Source: Cephalopachus bancanus
Lineage: Eukaryota > Chordata > Mammalia > Primates > Tarsiidae
Length of the DNA stretch: 64,000 nt
Assembly (NCBI GenBank): GCA_027257055.1
Contig: JAPVLO010000161.1
Location: 3,736,501 to 3,800,500 of the forward strand
Reading direction: 5' to 3'
Shown here: one piece after another, positions 45,071 to 57,170 of the stretch
Layout: the number at the start of each line of letters is the position of its first letter
How positions within the stretch are numbered: position 1 is the stretch's first letter
Position numbers and translations under genes: made by a program
Notes under the pieces: generated by a model
Database searches by the model: none
What the model was told of the DNA's origin: nothing
Seen by the model: the letters and a program-made list of their open reading frames with translations, nothing else

Positions 45071-47124
45071 AATTCTGTCTCTTGGAAAGAGTTAGTCTTG
45101 GAAATATTTCTTCTAATTTGGATTCCTGTGGGAGATGATGGAGGTAATTTCTTGATATTTATTTATGATCACTGCTACTGAAATGTTGAATTATTAATGA
45201 TTGAGTAGGAAATGACTTCTTTCAGAAACACCAATTCTGAAGGCCTCTGAAATAGAGGCCAGATAGTAAATTACCTCTTTCAGTGACAGGCCTGAAGAGT
45301 TGTTGCAGATCAAAAGGGGATGAAGTGATTGCCTTCTGTAGGTCCAGGATCAATTTGTTTATGACACTCAGCACATTTTTAGAATCGCATCTTTGCTCAT
45401 AGAATCTATTACTCCCATTACTTTTTAGTAGCTATTTTACAAGAATCAGGCGGCACTATGGAGACCTTTTGCCATTTGTGGCAGGGAGAAAGCTGGGTAC
45501 TCTAGAACCAGTGGATTTGAAATTGGAACCAAATATTTTCGAGATTTAGGAAAGACCTGAATGGGTCTTGGACGACTGTGACCCAACCTTGGGAGACAGT
45601 TCTGCCAGTGTCTGGCTGTCTAATCTCAGGAATGATGGTAAATTATGCAAGGAAAAAAGGCACATATATGTCCCTTAAAAATTAAGAGGAATTCTTGCAG
45701 AGAATGGAAATATTGGGGAATTGCATGTTAGTGGGGCTTGCAGCATATATTCTATCTTCAATATGAAACTCAATGAAGGGACAGGGACAAAAGAACAAAC
45801 AGGTTTTTAAACAATTTGGTAACCTAGTGAGTGTGTGTGCGTGTGACAAGGTGTTTGTTTTATTCTCGTCTCAGTCATTCATTCACTTTTAAAGAAGTTA
45901 AGTTATCTAAGGACATTTGCTGTGTTCTGAAATGGATTTAAACCCATCTTTATTTCCAGTGAATGATTTAAATATTGTATAGCTCATTTATAATTGAATA
46001 AAACTGTGGTAGCTCTTTATAGATTTTTGAAGGCATTCTCTCCAAGAAGGCTGTTTTGTTTTCTCTTTTTGAAGTAAACATGAATTTGCATAAGAAATAA
46101 GGAGTCTGTGAAAAGAATCAATAAAATTAACTGGAATTGGATTTCACACTTTGAATGCATTACATCTTCCTATTAGGGGAGATATGGAGGAACAGGGAAT
46201 CAGTTCAAAGAGACGCTGAGACTCATAAAAGAGTGACCTACTTCAAGCAGATGAATATTTAAAATAAGAACAGCTTTAAAAATAATTCTTTTTACATTGG
46301 TAGACCAAAGCTCAAAATAACAGGGAAGTCTAACAAAAAGACAGGTTTTTCAGGGATTGGGAAGGGCGGCTGGCACGGTTGTGGAGGTAGCATTTGAAGT
46401 ACTCATGGGACATTAGGCTTGGAGTCTGAAGATCTGGATATGAGTTTCGGTACTGCTACTTAATTTATTTGAAATATATATTTTAGTTTTGACCCTAAAA
46501 ATGTTTTTCCTCTGTATTGCAAATTAAATTTGCTTTAATTGACGTTGATGTTGAAATTAGACCTGTTTAATTTCTCTGGGTGCAGAAATGAACCACCAAG
46601 AATTTAGTAGCACGGGTCAAGCTAAATCCTTAGTTGAGGGGCTGAGCATATTGGAATACGTGACTCTGCAGAAGTGACATGCAAACCTCCATTACTAGGT
46701 GTGACGGTGCCCTCTTCAAGGATATCAGTGAAAGCTGCTCTTTTGTTTTTCCCTATCTGAAACTCTTCTCACCTTTTGCTTGTGGGGCTCTTTGTAAATG
46801 GGGTCATGTACCACACAATAAATAAATATTCAGAGAAGTGCTTACTAGATATCCTTCCGAAAAGTTGTGCTTTGCAGAATTGTACTGATTTCATAGTTCA
46901 AATGCAATGTGCACATTTGTCAATTTTATTTTATTTTTTTGCAAATGGATGTTGGTGCTCAATGCAGAGCATACTTCCAGAGCTAAAGGAGAGTTCTATG
47001 TTTAGGTGTGTCTTTGTGCTCTCGGGCAAGTAACTCTGAATTGCCTCATGAATAAAATGGAGATAATGCCTATCATATTTGTTCAGAAATGTACATTTCT
47101 TTGTTAATTACTTGAGTTTTTTTA
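45071..47124. other. mostly unique intronic sequence
   Basis: A MIR tail at about 47010-47085 (GCAAGTAACTCTGAATTGCC). 45880-46350 is repeat-free and AT-rich, a weak candidate for conserved noncoding sequence. No coding segment recognised. Confidence 0.4.
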
Positions 47125-48360
47125 TTTTAAAAAAGAGATTTATTGGGGTATAATTGATATACAATAAACTGCAGATGTTTAAAGGGTAAAATCTGAGAAG
47201 TTTTGATATATGCATACATCAATGAAGCTATCATCATAGTTAAGATGGTGACCGTATCTATCAACCTCAAAAGGTTCCTTGTGCTCCTTTGTGTTCCTTG
47301 TGCTCTCATGTCCCCCTCATCCTTCTTTCCTTAGGCAATCACTGACTTGTCTTCTGTTGCTGTGGATTAGTTTACTTCTTCCTAGAATTTCACATACATA
47401 GCAATATAAGTATATATTCTTTTTTTGTCTGACTTCTTTTACTTAGCATAACTGTAGTGTAGCTGCAGTCTATGCCTTTTTATTGCAGAATATATTTCCA
47501 TTATATGGATATACCACCGCTTGTTTATCCATTCTCTTGTTGATGGATATGAGTGTTGTTTCCAGATTTTGGCTATTTCAAATAAAACTGCTGTGAACAT
47601 TCATAAACTAATCTTTGCATGGACATATGCTTTCATGCTTTCTTTTCTCTTAAGTAAATACCTAAGAGTGGAATGGCTAGATCATTTAGTAGGTGTATGT
47701 TTATCTTTTAAAGAAACTGCCAGACTGTTTTTTTTGTTTTATATTCCCGGCAACTATGTATAAAAGTTCCAGTTCCTCCAAATCTTTGTCTACATATTTT
47801 TGTGTGTTTATTTGCCATCTGTAAATCGTCTTGGGGATGCTTCTGTTGAAATCTTTGCCTATTTTTTATTTTTAGTTTCTTTTTTTACTACTGATTTTTG
47901 AGAGTTCTTTAGGTATTCTAGGGACAAAACTTTATCAGCTATATGACTCACAAATATTTTTTCCAAGTCTGTGTCTTATGTTGTCCTTCTCTTAATAGTG
48001 TCTTTCAAAGACCAGAAGTTTGCAATTTGATGAAATCCAGTGTATCAATGCACTCTTTTATGGATCCTGCTTTTGGTCTTATATCTAAAAATCTTTTCCT
48101 AACCCATTATCATAGAGACTTACATTTGTGTTTAATTTGATAAGTGTTACCGTTTTAGGTTTTACATTTATAACTGTTATCCATTTTTTGTGCATGATGC
48201 AAGCTATGGATCAAAGTATATTAAAAAATTTTTAATGTAGATATAAAATTGTTTCAGCATTATTTGTTGAAAAAACTATACTTTCTCTACAAATTACTTT
48301 GTGCTTTTGTCAAAAATCATTTGTCCTTGTATATCTGGGTTTATTTCTGTACTCATATAT

Positions 48361-48528
48361 ATTTTTTTTAGATTAGAAAATATAGCTTATTTAGAAATAA
48401 ATAGAGAGAGAGAAAGAGGAGATTCACCTCCCCAAGGTGGGGAGAGGGTCAAAGCTTAAGAAAACTTGGCCTGGCCATAGCTCAAAGAGCACATGGCCAC
48501 ACCATAGCTCAGCAAGGCAATGGCCTGG
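48361..48528 (-). mobile_element. unidentified retroposed sequence inside L1
   Basis: The L1 text is broken by about 168 bases. These start with a T run (poly-A tail on the minus strand) and are flanked by ACTCATATAT (48351-48360) and ACTCTATATT (48529-48538), close to a target-site duplication. I do not recognise the inserted sequence; it includes CACCTCCCCAAGGTGGGGAG, which holds a palindrome. Confidence 0.6.
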
Positions 48529-48740
48529 ACTCTATATTCTGTTCATTGCTGTGTGTCTATATTTACAATAATACCACACTGTCTTGATTAGTTTTATAAT
48601 AAATCTTGAAATTGGATGTTAGTCCTCCAAATTTGTAATTTAAAAATTTTTTATATTTAAAAAATAATTTTTTGGTATACGTATATAGTGAAATGATACT
48701 ACAACAAGCAAATTAGCACATGCATCACTTCACATACTTA

Positions 48741-48744
<4 letters not shown>

Positions 48745-48812
<68 letters not shown>
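48745..48812 (+). repeat. compound (TG)n(AG)n microsatellite
   Basis: About 42 bases of TG followed directly by about 26 of GA. Confidence 0.95.
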
Positions 48813-48817
<5 letters not shown>

Positions 48818-49429
48818 CCTAAAATTTACTCTCTTAGCAAATTTACAGTATACAATATTGTTAAATTTTTAAAAAAGTTGTTCTGGCTGTTCTAGATCCT
48901 TTAAATTTTCATAAAAATTTTGGAACCAGTCAGTTTCTGCAAGTGGAGATGAACCTCACGGAGCCATTTTTAAAATTTGCTGTTGAACTTGATTTGCTGA
49001 TATTTTGTTTAGAATGACTGCATCTGTGTATCCATTGGCTGGTACCAACAGAAGTTGTTTCTGGCCTTGTGAGAGTTCCAGGCATTGTCACCTCTAATCC
49101 TTTAGGATGGTCCTTTTCCCAGCCTAGGGTCATTTCTTCACACTGAATGTGTTGATCAGTATTCAGCTGACTACTTGAGAGACACTCTGAAGATCTCTGG
49201 AGCTTTCTCTCTGTGAAGTTTCTTCTCGACACTACTCTATCCTATGAATTCAAGATGCCTTGGTCTCCCTGAACCCCCTTCTCTATCTGCTCAGGTCAAG
49301 TAGTCTGCCAGCTTTGCCTGCGTTCCTCTTCCCTATACCAGTCTGGGAATTCTCTCAAGTTAGTGCCATGCCTCCTTTGTTTCTGTCTCTCAGGGATCAC
49401 TGTGCTTTGCTGCCTCATATCTAGTGTTT

Positions 49430-49750
49430 TATTTATTTTTATTTATTTATTTTTTATTTTAAAGATATGGGGTACAATTCAGGGTTAGGTATACAAATGT
49501 TCATTATGCAGGTACCCTTGTTGATGAGGTGTGTCCTCCTCTCCTCCAGCAGATTCCCACTACTGTCAATCCTGTCTCCCCCCATCCCCGGCAGTTTCCC
49601 ACTACTGCCAATTCTTTTCTTATAGTATTACGGTAATTGTTCAAGGTCCACTTATGAGCGAGAACATGTGATACTCAGTTCTTTGTTTCTGTGATACATA
49701 GCTCAGTATTATAGACTCTACGTCTATCCAAGTTACTGCATATCTAGTGT
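49430..49750 (-). mobile_element. L1 3' end fragment, antisense
   Basis: GATATGGGGTACAATTCAGG, TTCATTATGCAGGTACCCTT, GTTGATGAGGTGTG and CTTATGAGCGAGAACATGTG are the reverse complement of the L1 end seen at 54.2-54.8 kb. Confidence 0.85.
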
Positions 49751-50745
49751 TCTAAAAACTATTCCTTTGTATATTCTTCTGTCTGTTATTTTGTTGGTTT
49801 CAGGTAGGAGAGCAAATCTGGTCCCTTCTACTCCATTTTGGTTGAAAGTGAAAGCCATTTCATTGGATTTACACATAATGGTTTCTTATATAGTTTGGTG
49901 TGCTTTTAGATTGGATGTTGCCCTAGCCAGGCTGTCTTGTATTTTGTATGTGTGTGCAAGTTATGTCCACCCTTTTTTGTCTCAAATTTATAACACTTTT
50001 TCTTAACTCCCATCATAACTTAACTCTTATTTTTAAAAATTGTTTCCCTTTCCCATTTGATTGTCATAACCTTGATAATTATGGCTTAGTCTTATGTACC
50101 TCTAGCCCTGATAGTAAATGTTTGTTGTTGAATGAACGAATGAATTAAAATGAATGAAAATTTCCATTTGCATAAAAATATACAGGATGCTTTCCCCCCC
50201 CTCCCCTCAAAGATGTAGATCAAGAAAGGATATGTTTTGCTTAAAGACTGAAGCTCTATTCAAAATTTAGTTTATTTAGGTTTTTGATTGTGTGTTTGTG
50301 TTTGAGTGTGTACAATAATGTTGGGTGCTTGATGTTTTAATATTGGTAAAAGCACAGCTAATTAGGAGTTAAATTGTCCCAAGGTGTATGATAAATTTCT
50401 CTCTAGGAGATGTAGATCTGAGACTTTATGGTCCAAAACTTTGCTTTTCAATGAAAGTTTTGTAAACCAATGCCATTTTACTTTATAGCTATTTTAAATA
50501 ACCTGCAATGTTTAGGTGTATATGCCTTTTAATGCTGGATGGGACAGAGGCAGAATTCCCCAAATATGAGATTAGTACAAAGCCTCTGTGGAAGTTCTTT
50601 CCCCCTGTAAGATGCTTAGAGAGTTTGAGGAAGGGATAGCTCAAGGTTGAAAGTTTAAGAGAAGGAATATCTTTCTGAATAATTATTTTAGAAAGACAAT
50701 TTAAATCTCATTAGAAATTTCTCTCTAGAAATTTTTTATTTCCAA
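49751..50745. other. unique AT-rich intronic sequence
   Basis: An L2-like tail at about 50095-50150 (AAATGTTTGTTGTTGAATGA). The rest is unassigned. Confidence 0.35.
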
Positions 50746-50748
50746 TTA

Positions 50749-51042
50749 CTTTTTTTTTTTAGTTGGAATCTGACTCTGTCGCCCAGGTTGGAGTGCAGTG
50801 GCATGCTCATGGCCACTGCAGCCTCAACCTGCTGGGGTCAGGCGATCCTTCCACCTCAACCTTCCAAGTAGATGGAACTACAGATGTGTGCTATCATGCT
50901 CGGCTTATTTTTTGATTTATTGTAGAGATAAGATCTCACTAAGTTGCCCAGGCTGGTCTCAAATCGCTGGGCTTAGGCAATCCTCTGGCCTTGGGCTCCC
51001 AAAGTGCTGGGATTACAGGTTTGAGCCACTGCATCCAGCCCC
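50749..51042 (-). mobile_element. Alu SINE, antisense
   Basis: Full-length copy. Flanks CCAATTACTTTT (50742) and CCAATTATTTTT (51043) form a target-site duplication with one mismatch. Confidence 0.94.
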
Positions 51043-51054
51043 CCAATTATTTTT

Positions 51055-52756
51055 AAGATGAATTTGTTCAATATTGTTGCAGTACATCTTGTTCAATTTT
51101 CAGATAGCTGCCATAGCATGTAAAATGTAAAATGAATGCAGACTGGGTTTGTAATCTATTTGAGCAATTTGGAAACGTGCATCCCACTGTAATGGAATTT
51201 GTTGTGTAAAGCCAAAGACTTTTTGATTCTGAAGTTTCTGTGCTATTTACTTTTGCTTTATTTGAAAAAGATTCTGGGTTGTTGCCAAAGATGACTGGGG
51301 ATTGCTTGTAACTATATTAGAAATACACACGATGTGGTTGAATGTAGAAATGCAGCTGCATATGTTGTAAATCTGTCTCAGAGCTGCTTCTGGGCTCGTC
51401 AATAGCGTGTTTTTTTAAAAAAATTTATTTTGGTGATCACATTTATAAAGAATTAGGCAATATTATGAAGAATGTAGGGTTATGAGAATTTTAGAGCTAG
51501 AACAATTTAAGTGAAAGTTTCAAGAGTACTTTCCTTGACTATTTTTGATTTTTCATATGTCTGAAATTTACTTTCTAGAAAAGAGGCATCCTCCCCTGAC
51601 CCACCTCTCCAATCATCTTGATTGATTCTTTTCAGCTGCTGGGTTACCTGGGCTTGCCAATATGAGGGAGATTTTGAGCAAGATAATTGAGAAATAGATG
51701 GGAGAAAAACCACATAGGATATAGATGGAAAACAATATAGAAAGGGTATTAGAAGAGGGAAGAGAAATAAAAAGAGAAGTGGAGGTGTATGTGCACATCA
51801 GAACCACCGAAGAAGTTAGTCAGGCTTAGGAATGGATTCTAAGGGTCCTGAAATAATCCTTTTCTGTCTCTAATCTTACCTGTGATGTTGGTTATTCCCA
51901 GAGCAATAGATAGTTGCACTTTTGACTGTTCAGTCCTGGAGACACAGTCAGAACCAGTTCTCTGGAGTGAAAGCTACTGGGAGCAAGACTTTATCACCCT
52001 ATCTCTAGTTTCCATGGTACTTTGCACTAATAGTGGCTTAATAAATGTTTACTGAATAAATAAAAGTCCCTTAACCTTGGAATCGCTCTCAAACTCATGA
52101 TCTCTTAATACATGCTTACTGAGATAAGCGGTCTGGAGTGACCAAACTTCTTCCTGTTTGGTTTGAAATGGGGTTTTTGAAATGAGAACGTTGTTCTGGC
52201 ATAAAGGCCAGAAGAGGGAATGTGGAGGACCTGACAGCAGGAAAAGGAAAACTGGAAGAAGACGATGGGACCAGAAAAGAAGCAGATGCTAGAACAGGAT
52301 TTGGGTTTCACGGTACTGCAAGGTCACCCTATATTTCTTGCTATCATGATTAAGATTGCTCTGTTTTAAGAGGCTAGAAGCCTTTTCTGGCTGTAAGTCC
52401 ATCTGTCACAACACAGTGCACTGGGTAGCCGCTGGCATTGTCATGTTCATCCCAGGAGAACCCGGTGGTGGGGGGAGGTGCTCTACAGTGACTTGGTTGG
52501 TTCTATGTGTCTCAGATGTGGTTGCTTGTGGGGCTCTTAGGGCTTGAAAGATGGTTCTGGTGTGGATCCTGGTGTCTCCAGCCATGTCAGTGGAAAATAA
52601 GACAGTGGATTTATACTCCTGGGGGGCTTGGTATGACTATAGTCTTCCTTTCTTGGGCTATGCATATTTTGATAAGGTAATGGATATCATTGTTTTGTGT
52701 GAGGAGAGAGTATTTAGTTTAATTGTGTAACTTTTAATATTATTATCTTTCTTATT
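51055..52756. other. intronic sequence with an L2 tail
   Basis: 51980-52072 carries an L2 3' terminus (AATAAATGTTTACTGAATAA). Otherwise no recognised element. Confidence 0.4.
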
Positions 52757-52770
52757 AAAAGTAAGCTACA

Positions 52771-53053
52771 GCCGGGCTCGGTGGCTCGGCCTGTAATCCC
52801 ACGCTTTGGGAGGCTCAGGTGAGTAGATTGCCCGAGCCAGTGGGTTCCGGACCTGCCTGGGCAACTTGGCGAGACCTCATCTCTACAATAAATCAAAAAA
52901 TTAGCCGGGCATGGTAGCGTGCGCCTGTAGTTCCAGCTACGTGGAAGGCTGAGGCAGAAGGATCAGAACCCAGCAGGTCGAGGCTGCGGTGGCCGGGAGC
53001 GGCCACTGCACTCCAGTCTGGGTGACAGAGTGAGACTCCAACTCAAAAAAAAA
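52771..53053 (+). mobile_element. Alu SINE, young lineage
   Basis: CpG-rich copy with an exact 14-bp target-site duplication (AAAAGTAAGCTACA at 52757-52770 and 53054-53067), allowing for A-tail ambiguity. Confidence 0.96.
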
Positions 53054-53107
53054 AAAAGTAAGCTACATGCACTCAGGGTTTTTTTTTTTCCTCTTCTTTT
53101 TTTTTTA

Positions 53108-53185
53108 CATTGTATCCTTCATACCTAGAACAGTACTTGGTAGAGAACAGGGATTCAATAGATACAGTTAAGTGAATGAGTCTGT
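53108..53185 (+). repeat. L2 LINE 3' tail
   Basis: CATTGTATCCTTCATACCTA, CAGTACTTGGTAGAGAACAG and GGATTCAATAGATACAG follow the L2 3' end. Confidence 0.65.
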
Positions 53186-53289
53186 TGAATAAATAATTTC
53201 AGTGAATAGAGGGTTAGGAGAGGAAAGGGGGAGAGAGGAGGACTAAATATACTTGTGCTTGAACCAGTCTCTGTTTACACTCTTTTCTC

Positions 53290-53720
53290 AGACACAACTT
53301 AAGAGATTCTTTAGCGCTTGCTGTGTCCCAGTGCAGTGCTAGGCACCAAGTTGACAGGGAGAGGTAAAGCCCTTAAGGAGCTCATACTCAGGCAGGAGAG
53401 AGTTGTTGGTAAATAACTGTAGCCACTCAGAGTGGTGCTGTCAGGTCCGCTCCAGATGCCCAGGGTGTCCTGGTAGAATCTCCAGGGTCTGGGAGGCCTC
53501 CCCGAGGAGGGGACATTTGACCTCAGTGTTGACTCCTTCATAGGTTGGCAGAGAAAGAAACTGGGAGTAAATCCTCTAAGCAGAGGCCGTGACAGAGCAT
53601 TGGCGCTGAGTTGTGAGACCTTGGCCACATCAAGGGTCTGTTTGTGGTTAGATCAGCCTGGGGCACTAGGGAAGGTGGTTCAGGCATGAGCAGAAGTCAG
53701 ACGAAGAAGGAGCTAGTATG
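53290..53720 (+). repeat. ancient interspersed repeat, family uncertain
   Basis: TGTCCCAGTGCAGTGCTAGG, GAGCTCATACTCAGGCAG and GGACATTTGACCTCAGTGTT belong to the same kind of old dispersed repeat as 8385-8660 and 44300-45070. Confidence 0.4.
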
Positions 53721-53899
53721 TCTTGCTTAAATTTGGATTTCTTTCTGCTGGGAGCAATAGGAGGTTTTTTTTTTTTTCTATTTTTGAAAACTTTTTAAAT
53801 GAAAAATTTTAAACATGCATTCAGGTAGACAAAGCAGAATGTGATATCCACAAACTCATCCCTTAGATTCTATGATTAATATTTTGCCATGTCTGTTTT

Positions 53900-53938
53900 A
53901 TCTATCATTCTGTTATCTATAATCTATCTCTATCTATC

Positions 53939-53993
<55 letters not shown>

Positions 53994-53998
53994 TCTCT
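53900..53998 (+). repeat. (TATC)n / (TC)n microsatellite
   Basis: Imperfect TATC units lead into about 40 bases of pure CT and a short interrupted end. Confidence 0.93.
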
Positions 53999-54132
53999 AA
54001 GTTTATGCCGAGGAGTGATTTGTGTGTTAGAGTGCTCCTCTGGGAGGAGCATGGAGGATGAAATAGAGGCGGAAGGGAATAGAGTTTGAGTAGATTCATT
54101 AGGAGTCTCTTGAAATTGTTGAGATGAAAGGT

Positions 54133-54775
54133 GGTGGTGATGGAATATTATGCAGCCACAAAGAAGGACAAACATATGGACTTCGCAGCAACTTGGATGA
54201 ATTTAGAGTCTATCATACTCAGTGATCTATCACAGAAACAAAGAACAGTACCATATGTTCTCACTCATAAGCGGACCTTGAACATTTATCATAATACGAT
54301 AAGAAAGGGATTGGCAGTCGGGCTTGGTGGCTCAGCCTGTAATCCCGCGCCTTTGGGAGGCTGAGGTGAGTGGATTGCCTGAGCCCGCGGGTTCGAGACC
54401 CGCCTGGGCAGCGAGACTTCATCTCTACAATAAATCAAAAAATCAGCCGGACGTGGTAGCACATGCCTGTAGTTCCAGCTACTTGGAAGGTTGAGGTGGA
54501 AGGATTGCCGGAGCCCAGCAGGTTGAGGCTGCGGTGGCTGAGAGCGGCCACTGCACTCCAGTCTGGGCGACAGAGTGAGACTCCAACTCAAAAAAAAAAA
54601 AAAAAAGAAAGAAAGGGATTGGCAGTAGTGGAAAACTGCTGGGGATGGGTGGGATTGGCAGTTGAGGGAAACTGCCAGGGGAGGGAGAGGCACACCTCAT
54701 CAACAAGGGTACCTGCATAATGAACAATTGTATACTTAACCTTGAATTGTACCCCACATCTTTAAAAAAAAAATT
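54133..54775 (+). mobile_element. 5'-truncated L1 3' end carrying a young Alu
   Basis: ATGGAATATTATGCAGCCAC, ATGGACTTCGCAGCAACTTG, TCACTCATAAGCGGACCTTG, then after the Alu CACACCTCATCAACAAGGGT and TTGTACCCCACATCTTT plus an A tail. Flanks at 54130 and 54811 share AGGTGGTGGTG, a likely target-site duplication. Confidence 0.9.
54319..54608 (+). mobile_element. Alu SINE, young lineage, nested in L1
   Basis: Near-consensus, CpG-rich copy with a perfect 18-bp target-site duplication, AAGAAAGGGATTGGCAGT, at 54301-54318 and 54609-54626. Confidence 0.97.
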
Positions 54776-54811
54776 CATCATAAATGTAAAAAAAATATGA
54801 AAACAGACAGG

Positions 54812-57170
54812 TGGTGGTGGCCTGAACTAAATTTTGACAGCTAGGCTGTTCAGTGGAGGGCTCAGAGATATTTATGAAACCATGCTAGTGATTATGGCTG
54901 TGTAACAGATTGTTCCAAACTTAGTAGCTTAAAATAATGGCAACGTTTACTTTGCTGACAAATCTCCAACTTGTGCAGGGCTTGGCAAGACAACTTTGTT
55001 TCTTGTCTACTCATTGTCACCTGTAATGGCTCAAAGGTGGGAACCATCTGACTGGTTGATGCTGGCTGTTGGCCAGGTTCTTATTTGGTTACCTTATGTG
55101 TGACCTCAACACATGGCCTGAGATTCTTTACAACAAGGTGTCTGGATTATGAGGGTGAATGGGGAGAAGGGAGGGAGAGAATGAGAATCCCAGGTGGAAT
55201 GACATTGAATTTTGGGATGTAGCCTCTGAAGTCACATACCATCACTGTCACCACATTCCGTTTCTCAAGGCAGGCACAAGTTCGAGAGGAGGGAAGATGG
55301 TCTCTGCCTCTTGATGGAGTGTGGCAAGATCCTAGAGAGCATGTGGATCTGGAAGAATTGCTGTGTTTGTTTTTAGAAAATACAGTCTGTGCAGGGGCTA
55401 AAAAGACAGGTTTTGATAGCTGGATGTGGGCAGTGAGAAAGAACAAAGAGTCTGACATGACACCCAGACTTCTGATTTGTGTCTCTAGAGTTGGGGTGTC
55501 ATTCACAGAGAGGGCAAGGTGAGTGGTTGGACAGGTTCTGCCAGGAAGGAGGAAGAACGAGAAAGGAGTTTGGTTTCGGGTCCCATTGATTTGTTAGGAA
55601 ATACTGTGTCAAGACAACTTCATGAACTACAACCCACAGATGCAGCTTGTAGAAAGAGACAGCTGTGTTTTCTAGGAGTTTTCTGATGGCTTTAAGTTGA
55701 GTAGGGTTTGCTGGCCTCCCTGGACCCCCACAGAAGACTGTTGTGCACTCCAATCCTGAGTGGAGGCAGCAGGCTTTTGATGTGTTCCCATGCCTGCTGG
55801 GGATGGTGTGGCCCTCAGCATTTGCTTTCCTTCATGGAGTTAGAGCAGCCAGTCAGGACACAGCGTTTACTGAATTCATTCAGCAGGTATTTATTGAGCA
55901 CTCTGGTATGCTGGGGCCTAAAAGAATTCCAGTATACATTAAATACCACCACTGCCCTAAAGCCCTTTGTCTCTAGAAGGAAAGAGGGTGCTTGGGGTCA
56001 CATGCCTGTGTTAAGTTCCGAATGTCGAATGGTTACCAAGAAGACAGAGCTCTGAGCAGGAGCAGATGTAACTTCTGCTAGCTGGGCTTTTTCCTCACTG
56101 CTGAGTTCTCATGGAGTCCATTCTTGCTGGTATCTCTTTTGGAGCCTGTGGGCTCCTATCTGAGAGGAGAGGTCAAGTCACTGACTTCACACGTAAGAGG
56201 GCATTTACAGACACTGGACTCTCTTGGCTTCCAAACCAAACTCAGCATCAACAGGCTTGTTCCCCTCTCTGATCAGCTCTTCCCCACAGGACGGAAGGCA
56301 GAGCCAGATATCCCTGACCAATATTTCTGTCCCCAGTTGCCCAGGGTCCAAGAAAGCCTGTTTCCCTGGGACGCACCCCCCAACTCCATCCCAGACCTCA
56401 CTCTTGGCTTCTTGTGCCTGGACAGTCATTTAGTATATGTTTCTCTGGGTGGTTCTGATTCTGAGTTTATTTGGAAACCCTAACTGAAAATTTGATTCCT
56501 TGTGGTTTGTGCACAAACAACTATAATTCAAGTTAGAAAGCACTTGAAGGCTGAAAGGGTTCCAGAGGTGGAGAGAACCCTTTTGCCTAGGGAGAATGGG
56601 GAAAGAATCAAGGAGTGGACATTTGAGCGATATTTTGAGGGTTACACAGAGTTAGACATACAGAGGTAATGGAGATGATTGGAAAGGCATTCCAGTTTGA
56701 GGACTAGAATGGAAGAGAGCAAGGATCAGGACAGAGGTTTGTTCGTTATGTTTTAAAGATGAGTTCTAGCAACGATTTGCTTATATGAGCGTGCATATAG
56801 CTTGTGCGATGTTATTCACTTTTATGCTTTAAAATTATTTTATTTCATCCTGCCCATATGTTGACATTTACTTTTATCAAGAAATTGTAGTGTAGCTCTC
56901 CAACTGAATCTAGACTACAGATTATAGTCTATATATAGACCACAGTGAGTACAGTATAGTGAAAGAATTAGCAGATTGGGAACAGTTTCGTTTAAGTCAA
57001 AACATTTGTTATGCTTTGGAAAGAGTTATAACACTTTTAAATCAATATTAAAAGCATGCTTATTTCTGTTAAAATTAAGAAAAACTAGGAAGATAAGCTT
57101 TGCTTGCCTTAAATTGTGTCTTTTCTAGTGCCCTTCCCTTTTTAATTAAGAGATCATTGTACACATTTCA
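54812..57170. other. intronic sequence with decayed old repeats
   Basis: 55410-55600 and 56560-56750 (CATTTGAGCGATATTTTGAG, GGAAAGGCATTCCAGTTTGA) look like the same ancient dispersed repeat type noted elsewhere. No gene recognised. Confidence 0.35.

Larger units (their letters stand above)
47125..49010 (-). mobile_element. old L1 3' half, antisense, interrupted
   Basis: Reverse L1M sequence in order: GGGGTATAATTGATATACAA, GTTTATCCATTCTCTTGTTG, TAAATACCTAAGAGTGGAAT, CTTTTATGGATCCTGCTTTT, TCTTGATTAGTTTTATAATA. Frameshifts and stops throughout. It is interrupted by an insertion at 48361-48528 and by microsatellites at 48745-48812. Confidence 0.88.

Noticed and set aside
53940..53998. CRISPR-like or array structure in short repeats
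   Set aside because: Pure dinucleotide microsatellite with no spacers. No CRISPR array is present or expected in a primate genome.
54381..54411. tRNA gene suggested by the T-arm-like segment in young Alus
   Set aside because: No acceptor stem, D arm or anticodon arm. The segment sits in a standard 7SL-derived Alu left arm.
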